From NCBI GenBank assembly GCA_021780115.1, contig JAJXZI010000339.1, positions 1 through 46,193 of the forward strand: a DNA stretch of 46,193 nucleotides, in the 5' to 3' direction. The notes below the pieces were generated by a model. That model did no database searches, was not told the origin of the DNA, and worked only from the letters and a program-made list of their open reading frames with translations. Shown here in pieces: positions 18,852 to 26,572 of this stretch; the stretch's first letter is position 1, and every line of letters begins with the position of its first letter. This stretch comes from a bacterium (GTDB lineage Bacteria > Verrucomicrobiota > Verrucomicrobiia > Limisphaerales > JAJXZI01). The position numbers and the translations under genes are program-made.

Positions 18852-19361
18852 TCAAATCTTCTCCAACTCGAAGTACACGTTGTCGTACAGGTTGAACAGG
18901 AAGTACCGCAACACGCTGCGCAGAGGAATCAGGTTCCGCAACTTGTGGCGCAGGGATTTCCTGTGGGCCACAAGATTGGCTTTCAAGATGCGGAAGCGAT
19001 AGGGCGTGTAGAAGCTGTATTCGAAGCCGTCGCTGAAGTAATTCATGGTGGCTTCGGTAAAAAAATGTTTGTGGGTCGGATCCTGGAACGCCCAATCACT
19101 CTTGGCGTAGGGCACAATGATCCGCAGGGTCCCGCGCACCCGGAGGATGCGGTGTAGTTCTCCCATGACCCGCGGGATGTCTTCCAAGTGCTCGAGAACG
19201 TTGTCCATGAAGATCTCGGTGGCGGAATCGGCCTCCAGCGGATAGGGAAACGTGTCCAGGTCGAAATACCGGTCGGCCTTGACCCGCGGGTTGACGTCAC
19301 AGTTGAGATAGTCCTCCAAGTACTGGCGGCCGCAGCCGAGGTTGATGCGGAGAGGTTTCAT
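18852..19361 (-). CDS. Class I SAM-dependent methyltransferase
   Basis: This small (169 aa) Rossmann-fold methyltransferase has motif I INLGCGRQYLEDYLNCDV, an acidic strand end DLDTFPYPLE, motif II region IFMDNVLEHLEDIP and LRVRGTLRIIVPY. Such EHL-type proteins cluster with surface polysaccharide genes, and this one is the last gene of the rfaE2-GT-GT-MTase operon, 18 bp after the preceding GT. It probably methylates a sugar or acts on a lipid-linked glycan intermediate; that is inferred from the operon. Confidence 0.88.
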   Translation of the reverse strand: MKPLRINLGCGRQYLEDYLNCDVNPRVKADRYFDLDTFPYPLEADSATEIFMDNVLEHLEDIPRVMGELHRILRVRGTLRIIVPYAKSDWAFQDPTHKHFFTEATMNYFSDGFEYSFYTPYRFRILKANLVAHRKSLRHKLRNLIPLRSVLRYFLFNLYDNVYFELEKI

Positions 19362-19379
19362 GGCAGTTGCAGCCGCAGA

Positions 19380-20483
19380 CTATGGTGAAGTGAGAACGCC
19401 GGCAAAAAATTTCTCGTAGCGTTCCGCCAGCGAATCCCAACTGAAGGCGCGGACCCAGGACTTGGCGGCCCGGCCCAGGGCGGCGCGGCGGGCGGGATCG
19501 CGGGCCAGCTCCAGCATCGCTTGGCCGAAGGCGGAGACGTCGAAGGGCGGCACCTTCACGCAGCACGACGCCGGCAGCCACGCCAGTTCCGGGATCGAAA
19601 ACAGCACGATCGGAACGCCGTAGCAGGCCGCTTCCAACAGCGTCAACGGAAAGCCCTCGAAGCGCGACGGCATTACGAGGAACATCGCCCGGCGGAACGT
19701 TTCGGCTTTTTGCCTGTCTTGGACCCGCCCCACCAGGAGCACCCGCGCCGCCAGGCCCCATTCCTGGATTCGCCGCTGCAGAAGATCCTCATCCCGCGCA
19801 ATGCCGGAGCCAGCGATGACCAGCGGCGGCGCCAACTCGGCTGCCACTTGCCGGTAGGCATCCACCAGCATGTCCAGCCCCTTCTGTTCCACGTCCAAGC
19901 GCCCCAGAAACAGGATGCTCTCCTCGGATTTCTCGACCGGCTGGTTGATCAAGGCCTGGTCCACGCCGTTCGGGATCACTTCCACCCGCATCCGTGCGTT
20001 GGCCCGGAGCAGTTCGGCCCGGATTGGTTCGGAAAGTGCGACGGCGTAGCGGTAAGTCTTCAAGCCCACCCGCTCCAAGACTTGAAACGGCAGTTTGTAT
20101 TTCTTTGCCATCGCCTTGCCGGGCAGATTCTGGGTGACAATGATGACCGGCTGGCGGGTGAAAAACTGGAGGCACGCCGTGGAGAATGGGGGCGTGAGGC
20201 TCTCAAACCAGACGGCGAAATCCCGGCGGGCCGCCTGGGCCGGCAAGGCGAAATGGAAGAAGATCTGCCCCAGCCGTGGTCCCCCCGCCGCTGAACCGAT
20301 CCGCTCATAACTCACGTTGTCCACCGTTTCATCCCGGCATCCGGGATACTTCCCGGTGAGCACCGTGACGTCATGTCGGGCGGCCAGCCTTCGAGCGATC
20401 TCGTGGATGGCCGCGGCCCCGCCGCCCGCGTAGAACGGGTTCTTGAGGTCGTCGTAGTTGGAAAAGATGATTTTCCGCCTCAT
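19380..20483 (-). CDS. GT4-family glycosyltransferase
   Basis: This retaining GT-B glycosyltransferase has 367 aa from ATG 20483 (MRRKIIFSNYDDLKNPFYAG). The longer ORF start at 20666 overlaps the upstream GT and is rejected. The N-domain glycine-rich YAGGGAAAIHEIARRLAA and the C-domain donor site IPNGVDQALI, ILFLGRLDVEQKGLDMLVDA and SRFEGFPLTLLEAACYGVP show the GT4 EX7E-type motif. It lies 31 bp after another GT4 on the same strand. It likely adds a sugar to a surface polysaccharide; donor and acceptor are unknown. Confidence 0.92.
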   Translation of the reverse strand: MRRKIIFSNYDDLKNPFYAGGGAAAIHEIARRLAARHDVTVLTGKYPGCRDETVDNVSYERIGSAAGGPRLGQIFFHFALPAQAARRDFAVWFESLTPPFSTACLQFFTRQPVIIVTQNLPGKAMAKKYKLPFQVLERVGLKTYRYAVALSEPIRAELLRANARMRVEVIPNGVDQALINQPVEKSEESILFLGRLDVEQKGLDMLVDAYRQVAAELAPPLVIAGSGIARDEDLLQRRIQEWGLAARVLLVGRVQDRQKAETFRRAMFLVMPSRFEGFPLTLLEAACYGVPIVLFSIPELAWLPASCCVKVPPFDVSAFGQAMLELARDPARRAALGRAAKSWVRAFSWDSLAERYEKFFAGVLTSP

Positions 20484-20514
20484 GGACGATGGACAAACGC
20501 GCGGAACTGCATCC

Positions 20515-21615
20515 CTATGGCCCGCCGCGCGCCTGGCGCTCCAGCCAGTCGCAGGCGGGCGGCAGAACGCGCTCCCATTGGAGGGACTTCGCGCGCTCCC
20601 AGGCCTGCCGCCGGAAGTGTTCGTAGCGATCCGGCGAGCGCAACATCTGCCGCAGGGCTTCGGCAATGGCCTCCGGACTTTCCTCCGCCACGACGATGCC
20701 CGTTTCGCCGGGAATGGTGGAGTCCACCAGGCCGTCCACCGGATAGACCACCGCCGGCGTGCCCAGGGCGTTGGCCTCGATGACGTTCAGCCCCCAACCC
20801 TCGCGCAGGGAGGTGTGAACCAGGAAGTGCGCGGCGCGCATCTCCCGCTCTTTCTCGGCCTCGGACAGCGGCCCGGCGAAAGAGACTCGCGCGTCGAGCT
20901 TCCACTCGGCGACCCTCCGCCGCAACTCGGCCTCCATGTCGCCGGTCCCCACGATGCGCAGCCGCGCGTCCAGGCCGGCGTCGGCCAGCCGCTGGACGAC
21001 CCGGAGGGCGTGATTGACCCGCTTGTTGGGCGCCAACCGCGAGACGGTCACGAGCCGCAACGGCGGCGCCAGGGGCTTGGCTTCGAGCGTGGCCAGCGGT
21101 TGGGTATCCACGCCGTTGGGGAATACGCTGACGCTCGGGACGCCGTGGGCGTGCAGCGCCTTGCGGGTGGACTCGGACGGTGTCCAGAAGGGGACGCCGC
21201 GATAGAGCGAGTGGGTCCAGCGCTCCTGCCATCGGCCCAGGCTGTTGAGCGGCCAGCGGTAGAAGGCGTTCCAGATCGGACCGAGCACCTCGTGGATGTA
21301 GGCGACGCAGTGGGTCCGGCACCACCAGGGGGCGAACCACGGAATCCCGTGATGCTGGTCCACAACCAGGTCAAAGCACGGCTGGCGGCGATACCAGCGG
21401 ATCGCTTCGACGATGGAGGCGCCGCTGCCGCCGCCCCGGACGAAGGTGATGCCCTGATTGACCTCCTCACGCTTGGCTCCGGGAAAATCATTGGCGAACC
21501 AGACGGCCTCGTGTCCCCGTTGCACCAGGGCGGACCAATAGGCCAGAGTGACTTTTTCCGCCCCGCCCGCCTTGGGGTTTTTGGGATCCCGCCAGTTGAG
21601 CATCAGGAAGCGCAT
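20515..21615 (-). CDS. GT4-family glycosyltransferase
   Basis: This is a 366-aa GT-B transferase. The N-domain shows NWRDPKNPKAGGAEKVTLAYW (acceptor side). The C-domain shows VFPNGVDTQPL, VSRLAPNKRVNHALR and SLREGWGLNVIEANALGTPAV with the E(x7)E pattern. The N-terminal DxxNPxAGGAE sequence is common in polysaccharide and mannosyl-type transferases of Verrucomicrobia and Cyanobacteria. It is the second gene in the rfaE2 operon and is followed within 31 bp by another GT4. Specificity is unknown. Confidence 0.92.
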   Translation of the reverse strand: MRFLMLNWRDPKNPKAGGAEKVTLAYWSALVQRGHEAVWFANDFPGAKREEVNQGITFVRGGGSGASIVEAIRWYRRQPCFDLVVDQHHGIPWFAPWWCRTHCVAYIHEVLGPIWNAFYRWPLNSLGRWQERWTHSLYRGVPFWTPSESTRKALHAHGVPSVSVFPNGVDTQPLATLEAKPLAPPLRLVTVSRLAPNKRVNHALRVVQRLADAGLDARLRIVGTGDMEAELRRRVAEWKLDARVSFAGPLSEAEKEREMRAAHFLVHTSLREGWGLNVIEANALGTPAVVYPVDGLVDSTIPGETGIVVAEESPEAIAEALRQMLRSPDRYEHFRRQAWERAKSLQWERVLPPACDWLERQARGGP

Positions 21616-21734
21616 GCAACAAGCCTTGGGGCGCGGTCAGCGAATGGAATCCAGTTCCGTCACGCCGAAAGATTCGTCGGGCGCGCCTTCCGGAAGCAAG
21701 TCCGTTTGCGCCGGTCCCTGGCGTGGACCGACGG

Positions 21735-22220
21735 TCACGGGCGGGCCATCTGCGCCAGCAGGGCGGTGGTCGATTTGCCGGGCACAAACGGAATGAGGAC
21801 GATCCGCCCGCCCGCCGCCTCCACGATCCGGCGCTCGTCCGGGTTCAGGGTTTCGAGCGTGTAGTCGCCGCCTTTGACGTAGATGTCGGGCTGGGCGGCG
21901 GCCAGGAAAGCCGTCGCGGTCCGGCCGGCGAAGACGCAGGCCGCGTTCACGCTCTCCAGCGCGGCCAGCACCGCCGCGCGTTCGGTTTCAGGATTGAGGG
22001 GACGACTCGGGCCTTTGAGCTCGCGCACCCCGCTGTCGCTGTTCACCCCCACGAGCAGCGCGTCGCCGTGGTTGCGGGCCGCTTCCAGGTAAGTCACGTG
22101 TCCGAGGTGCAGGAGGTCAAAGCAACCATTGGTCACGACCAATCGCCGGCCGCTCGCGCGCATTGCCTGGCGCCAAGCCGGAAGCCGGTCCCACGGAATG
22201 ATCTTCTCGCGGAAATTCAC
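21735..22220 (-). CDS. rfaE2: Heptose-1-phosphate adenylyltransferase (RfaE domain II)
   Basis: This cytidylyltransferase-like enzyme joins AMP to D-glycero-beta-D-manno-heptose 1-phosphate, the last nucleotide-transfer step of ADP-heptose synthesis for LPS core. The family motif VVTNGCFDLLHLGHVTYLE (HxGH), VGVNSDSGVRELKG, AALESVNAACVF and the C-terminal YVKGGDYTLETL are clear. GTG 22220 gives 161 aa, the usual length of the stand-alone domain; the ORF to 22316 would add about 30 unlikely residues and intrude on the secA promoter. It heads the minus-strand glycan operon, divergent from secA. Confidence 0.9.
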   Translation of the reverse strand: MNFREKIIPWDRLPAWRQAMRASGRRLVVTNGCFDLLHLGHVTYLEAARNHGDALLVGVNSDSGVRELKGPSRPLNPETERAAVLAALESVNAACVFAGRTATAFLAAAQPDIYVKGGDYTLETLNPDERRIVEAAGGRIVLIPFVPGKSTTALLAQMARP

Positions 22221-22278
22221 GGGACATTTTGGCCCCAGGTTCTGCCCGTTGGCAATGAGTTTCCCGGCGCGATTCCTT

Positions 22279-22307
22279 TTGACGCTGTCCGGCGGTTGCC
22301 CTAGCGT
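22279..22307 (+). promoter_or_regulatory. Candidate secA promoter
   Basis: TTGACG (22279-22284), a 17-nt spacer and TAGCGT (22302-22307), 27 nt before the secA ATG at 22335. It lies in the short gap between the divergent rfaE2 and secA genes. Confidence 0.4.
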
Positions 22308-22334
22308 CGGCGACACTGTGTTTTACACACCACG

Positions 22335-25300
22335 ATGATCGGGTATATCGTCAAGAAAGTCATCGGCTCCAAGAATGACCGGGAGGTCCGGCGGCTCCGG
22401 CAGAACTTGGTACCGAAGATCAACGCCGCCGAACAGCAGTACCAGTCGCTGTCCGACGAGCAGCTCCGCGCCAAGACGGCGGAGTTTCAGGGGCGCATTG
22501 AGGACGCCCGGAAACAGCGGGGCTATTACGAGCTGACCGCCGAGGCCCGCAAGCTGGAGTCGGAACTCCGCAGCGACGAGGCGAAGATCGAGCGGCGCAA
22601 GGCCTTCGAGATCGAACAGCAAATCCTGGCGGACATCCTGCCGGAGGCCTTCGCGGCGGTGAAGAGCGCCTGCCGCCGGCTCTGCGGGAAGGAAGTCATC
22701 GTGCGCGGGCATCCGCTGCTCTGGGACATGATCCCATTCGATGTGCAGCTTATCGGCGGCTGGGCGCTGCACAGCGGGCGCATCGCGGAAATGGCCACCG
22801 GCGAAGGCAAAACCCTCGTGGCCACCATGCCAGTGTATCTGAACGCGCTGGCCGGCCACGGCGTGCATGTCGTCACGGTGAACGATTACCTGGCCGCCCG
22901 CGACAGCGAGTGGATGGGCGCGGTCTATCAATTCCTGGGCCTGACGGTGGGGTGCATCCTGCACGACCAGCCGCCGGCGGTCCGCCGGGAGCAATACAAC
23001 GCCGACATCACCTACGGCACCAACGCCGAGTTCGGCTTCGATTACCTGCGCGACAACGGCATGGCCTCGCGCAAGGAGGAACAGGTCCAGCGCGGGCATT
23101 ATTACGCCATCGTGGACGAGGTGGATTCGATCCTGATCGATGAAGCCCGCACGCCGCTGATCATCAGCGGCCCCTCGATGGCCGTGCTCGACAACGACTA
23201 CGCCCAGTACAAGCCGCAGGTCGAGTCGCTCGTCCGGGCGCAGGAGCGTCTGTGCGGCCGGTTTCTGTCCGAGGCCGAGGCGTTGATCCGCAAGCGGCAC
23301 CCGGCCGAGGGCTCCGAGCCGCCGAACCGCGAGGAACTTGAACGCCAAATCGGCCTGCTGCTTTTCCGCGTTAAGACGGGCACGCCCAAGTCCGACGGCT
23401 TGATGAAGCTGCTGGAGAATCCGGAGAACCTGGGGCTGATGAACAAGGCGGAGCTGGAAATGCACGCCGACCAGAAGAAGGTGCAGCTTTACGCCGAGAA
23501 GGAGGAATTGCTCTTCGCCATCGACGAAAAGGGCCACGAGGCCGACCTGACCGAGAAAGGGCGCAATTTCCTGAGTCCGAACGATCCTGACGCTTTCATG
23601 CTGCCGGACATCACGGTGAAGATCCACGAGATCGACGCCGGCCCGGAGACCGACGCGCGCAAGCGGATGGAGGCGAAAACGAAGCTCCAGCAGGAATACG
23701 AGGCCAAGGCCCAGCGCATCCACTGCATCTCGCAATTGCTCAAGGCCTATTCCCTCTACTTCAACGACATCCAATACGTCGTCCAGGAGAACAAAGTCAT
23801 CATTGTGGACGAAAACACCGGCCGGCTGATGACGGGCCGGCGCTGGAGCGACGGGTTGCACCAGGCCGTCGAGGCGAAGGAAGGCGTCGAAATCGAGCGA
23901 GAGACGCAGACGCTGGCGACGATCACCATTCAGAACTACTTCCGCCTGTATCAGAAGCTCGCCGGTATGACCGGCACGGCGGAGACCGAGGCGTCCGAGT
24001 TCTGGGACATTTACAAACTGGGCGTGCTGGTCATCCCGACGAACAAGCCGGTGGCGCGCAAGGACGCCAACGATTCCGTCTATAAAACCAAGCGCGAGAA
24101 ATACGACGCCGTCCTCCGGGAGATTCAAGACGTCCACGCCCAGGGCCGGCCGATCCTCGTCGGCACGATCTCCGTCGAGGTAAGCGAGTTGCTCTCGAAG
24201 ATGCTCAAGAAGACCGGCATCATCCATTCCGTCCTGAACGCCAAGTTCCACCAGCAGGAGGCCGAAATCGTCGCCCGCGCCGGCCAGCGCGGCGCCGTCA
24301 CCATCGCGACGAACATGGCCGGCCGCGGCACGGACATTAAACTCGGCCCCGGCATCCCCGATGTCGGCGGCCTGCACGTGCTTGCCACCGAACGGCACGA
24401 GGCGCGGCGCATTGACCGGCAATTACGCGGCCGTTGCGCGCGCCAGGGCGACCCCGGCTCGTCGCACTTTTTTATCTCGCTGGAGGACGATCTGATGCGC
24501 CTGTTCGGCTCCGACAAGATCGTCAAGTACATGGAGCGGATGGGGCTGGAGGAAGGCCAGGAGCTGGAGCATCCGCTGCTGAACCGCTCCATCGAGCAGG
24601 CGCAGAAACGCGTCGAGCAGCACAACTACCAGATCCGCAAACGCACGCTCGAATACGACGACGTGATGAACAAGCAGCGCGAAGTCGTGTACGGCTTCCG
24701 CAACGAGATCATCCACGGCGAAGACGTGCGGGACCGCCTCATGGACATCATGGAGGAGGTGGTGCTGGAGAAGGTGCGGCAATTCACCACGGCGGAATTC
24801 GATCCGAAGGAGTGGAAGGTCCGCCCCCTGGCCGACTGGGTGAACCTTAACTTCCCCCTCGGCATCCCGGAGGAGGAATTGGCCAAAGCCGCGCAGGCCG
24901 GCAGGGAGGAGCCGCTCAAAGCGTCGCTGTACGACGGGCTGAGCGCGGCCCAATTCGCCGTCTGCACCTTCATCGCCGATGCCGTCCGCAAGGCGTACGA
25001 CTTGAAGGTGAGCTTCGAAGAAGCCGAGGCGCTCAAGGCGGTGGAGCGCTTCACCATTCTCAGCGCGATTGACCGGCTGTGGCAGGAGCACCTCTACGAG
25101 ATGGACAGCTTGCGTTACAGCATCGGCCTGCGGGCGCACGGTCAGCGCGATCCGCTCATCGAATACAAGGCCGAAGCGTTCAAGATTTTCGAGGACTTGA
25201 TGGTCGCCATCAAATCGGAGATCTGCCACAATATCTTCCGGAGCGCCTCCAGCCTGATGGCCTTCGAGAATTTCCTGCGTAACATCCCGCAGAAGACCAC

Positions 25301-25505
25301 CCACCAGGCCGCCAGCGCCTTCGGCGGGACTGCGCCGGCCGGTGGCACGCCGGCCGCCGGCTCGGCCAAGGCCAGCGACGTCGTCAGCGAAGCCGCCGCC
25401 GCGCTGGAAAAGGCCAAACCGGTCCGCACCGGCCCGAAGGTGGGCCGCAACGACCCCTGCCCCTGCGGCAGTGGCAAGAAATACAAGCATTGCTGCGGGC
25501 GTTGA
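22335..25505 (+). CDS. secA: Preprotein translocase ATPase SecA
   Basis: This is the motor of the Sec pathway; it pushes unfolded preproteins through SecYEG. At 1056 aa it is longer than E. coli SecA (901), with an extra charged stretch at about 295-385 after NBD1 motif II. Landmarks are Walker A MATGEGKTLVATM (near 155), the DEVD box VDEVDSILIDEARTPL (near 260), MTGTAETEASEF, the NBD2 segment TNMAGRGTDIKLG and the arginine finger RQLRGRCARQGDPG. The C-terminal CPCGSGKKYKHCCG is the SEC-C zinc finger that binds SecB or ribosomes. An Ala/Gly/Pro linker precedes the finger. It is essential and single-copy in most bacteria. Confidence 0.99.
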   Translation: MIGYIVKKVIGSKNDREVRRLRQNLVPKINAAEQQYQSLSDEQLRAKTAEFQGRIEDARKQRGYYELTAEARKLESELRSDEAKIERRKAFEIEQQILADILPEAFAAVKSACRRLCGKEVIVRGHPLLWDMIPFDVQLIGGWALHSGRIAEMATGEGKTLVATMPVYLNALAGHGVHVVTVNDYLAARDSEWMGAVYQFLGLTVGCILHDQPPAVRREQYNADITYGTNAEFGFDYLRDNGMASRKEEQVQRGHYYAIVDEVDSILIDEARTPLIISGPSMAVLDNDYAQYKPQVESLVRAQERLCGRFLSEAEALIRKRHPAEGSEPPNREELERQIGLLLFRVKTGTPKSDGLMKLLENPENLGLMNKAELEMHADQKKVQLYAEKEELLFAIDEKGHEADLTEKGRNFLSPNDPDAFMLPDITVKIHEIDAGPETDARKRMEAKTKLQQEYEAKAQRIHCISQLLKAYSLYFNDIQYVVQENKVIIVDENTGRLMTGRRWSDGLHQAVEAKEGVEIERETQTLATITIQNYFRLYQKLAGMTGTAETEASEFWDIYKLGVLVIPTNKPVARKDANDSVYKTKREKYDAVLREIQDVHAQGRPILVGTISVEVSELLSKMLKKTGIIHSVLNAKFHQQEAEIVARAGQRGAVTIATNMAGRGTDIKLGPGIPDVGGLHVLATERHEARRIDRQLRGRCARQGDPGSSHFFISLEDDLMRLFGSDKIVKYMERMGLEEGQELEHPLLNRSIEQAQKRVEQHNYQIRKRTLEYDDVMNKQREVVYGFRNEIIHGEDVRDRLMDIMEEVVLEKVRQFTTAEFDPKEWKVRPLADWVNLNFPLGIPEEELAKAAQAGREEPLKASLYDGLSAAQFAVCTFIADAVRKAYDLKVSFEEAEALKAVERFTILSAIDRLWQEHLYEMDSLRYSIGLRAHGQRDPLIEYKAEAFKIFEDLMVAIKSEICHNIFRSASSLMAFENFLRNIPQKTTHQAASAFGGTAPAGGTPAAGSAKASDVVSEAAAALEKAKPVRTGPKVGRNDPCPCGSGKKYKHCCGR

Positions 25506-25565
25506 GACGCGGCGAAGCCGGCCGCGCCGGCGGCGGGGCGCCCGAAAAATGTGCGGAATATTCGG

Positions 25566-25595
25566 TTGACAACTTTGGCGGGACCGGCTTAAAGT
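25566..25595 (+). promoter_or_regulatory. Promoter of the fecR-like gene
   Basis: A consensus -35 TTGACA (25566-25571), 18-nt spacer and -10 TAAAGT (25590-25595). The transcript would start near 25602 and carry a leader of about 40 nt with an AGGAG ribosome binding site before ATG 25643. It is the best-matching sigma-70 promoter I found in the window. Confidence 0.6.
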
Positions 25596-25642
25596 AGCGC
25601 CAGTCAACCGGAATTGTATCGTTCATGAGATCAGGAGCCTCT

Positions 25643-26476
25643 ATGAGACTGACACGTAATTTAGCGAACGCAGCGGTGTCGTGCGGCATTGCCGTGATGA
25701 TGGCGGCGGGCGTGGCCGGGGCCTTCGCCCAGACGGGCCAAGGATCAGCCAAGGTCGTCCGCGTCGTTGGCGATGCGCGTTATTCCTTCGGCAACAACGA
25801 GTGGCACCCACTGCGTGAGGGCGACATCGTCAAACCGGGCACCGTGCTGCAGACCGCCTCCAAGTCGGAAGTGGACTTGGTGCTGGCCGATACCGAAGAA
25901 TCGCTCAGCGCGCAGGTTCTTCAGCCGTCGATGTCCTACAAACCGGAGGGCCAGGCAACGGCGAACACGATCCGGATGTACGAAAACACCGTGTTGAGCG
26001 TGGACAAGCTGGCCGCGATGCAAACGGGAGCAGACTTGGTAACCGAAACGCAGCTTGATCTGCGGGCGGGCAAGATCTTCGGCAGCGTGAAGAAAATGTC
26101 GGGCGCCTCCAAATACGAGATCAAATACCCGAACGGCGTCGCCGGCATCCGGGGCACCGTCTTCCTCATGCATGCGGACGGCACCTTGAGCATCTATTCA
26201 GGCTCAGCCCTGCTGGCTTTTCTTAAGGCCGATGGAACCACGGGCACCCAGGTCATCAATGCCGGTTTCATGTTTGAAGCCCCGACGGGCCAGTTGTTGG
26301 CCCTCTCCACCGCTCCCGGGCTGGACTACCAGGACATTATTGTTGCGCTCAAGCAAATCGGACCGCTGCCTCCCGGCGCGCCGCCTTCGGCCTTCGCTCA
26401 GGACAAGACCGTTAACTGGGTTTCGCCGTCGACCGGTGGGCGGGTAAGCGGCCCGCGCGGCGGCGAAGGTCCCTAG
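25643..26476 (+). CDS. Secreted FecR-domain protein
   Basis: ATG 25643 is chosen over 25625 because AGGAG sits 5 nt upstream; it gives 277 aa. A signal peptide is visible (SCGIAVMMAAGVAGAFAQ). The FecR domain follows: VVRVVGDARYS, then EGDIVKPGTVLQTASKSEVDLVL, and the conserved KYEIKYPNGVAGIRGTVF. In classical systems FecR is a membrane anti-sigma regulator. This version lacks a transmembrane helix after the signal and is probably periplasmic or surface-exposed. It precedes a CHASE2 adenylate cyclase, a known recurrent pairing. A perfect intrinsic terminator lies between them. Confidence 0.88.
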   Translation: MRLTRNLANAAVSCGIAVMMAAGVAGAFAQTGQGSAKVVRVVGDARYSFGNNEWHPLREGDIVKPGTVLQTASKSEVDLVLADTEESLSAQVLQPSMSYKPEGQATANTIRMYENTVLSVDKLAAMQTGADLVTETQLDLRAGKIFGSVKKMSGASKYEIKYPNGVAGIRGTVFLMHADGTLSIYSGSALLAFLKADGTTGTQVINAGFMFEAPTGQLLALSTAPGLDYQDIIVALKQIGPLPPGAPPSAFAQDKTVNWVSPSTGGRVSGPRGGEGP

Positions 26477-26522
26477 TTAGCGCGTTGCGGGCGACGTGGA
26501 ATCGCGCTCGCTGACCCTTTTT

Positions 26523-26555
26523 CCCAGAGCGACCTTGGGTTGCTCTGGGTTTTTT
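26523..26555 (+). terminator. Rho-independent terminator after the FecR gene
   Basis: CCCAGAGC (26523-26530) pairs perfectly with GCTCTGGG (26542-26549) and is followed by six T residues (26550-26555). It ends 17 nt before the GTG start of the CHASE2 cyclase. Confidence 0.9.
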
Positions 26556-26572
26556 CTGTACGTTCCCATCCC

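Noticed and set aside
22323-24422. 699-aa minus-strand ORF
   Set aside because: Antisense to secA, with no recognisable domain.
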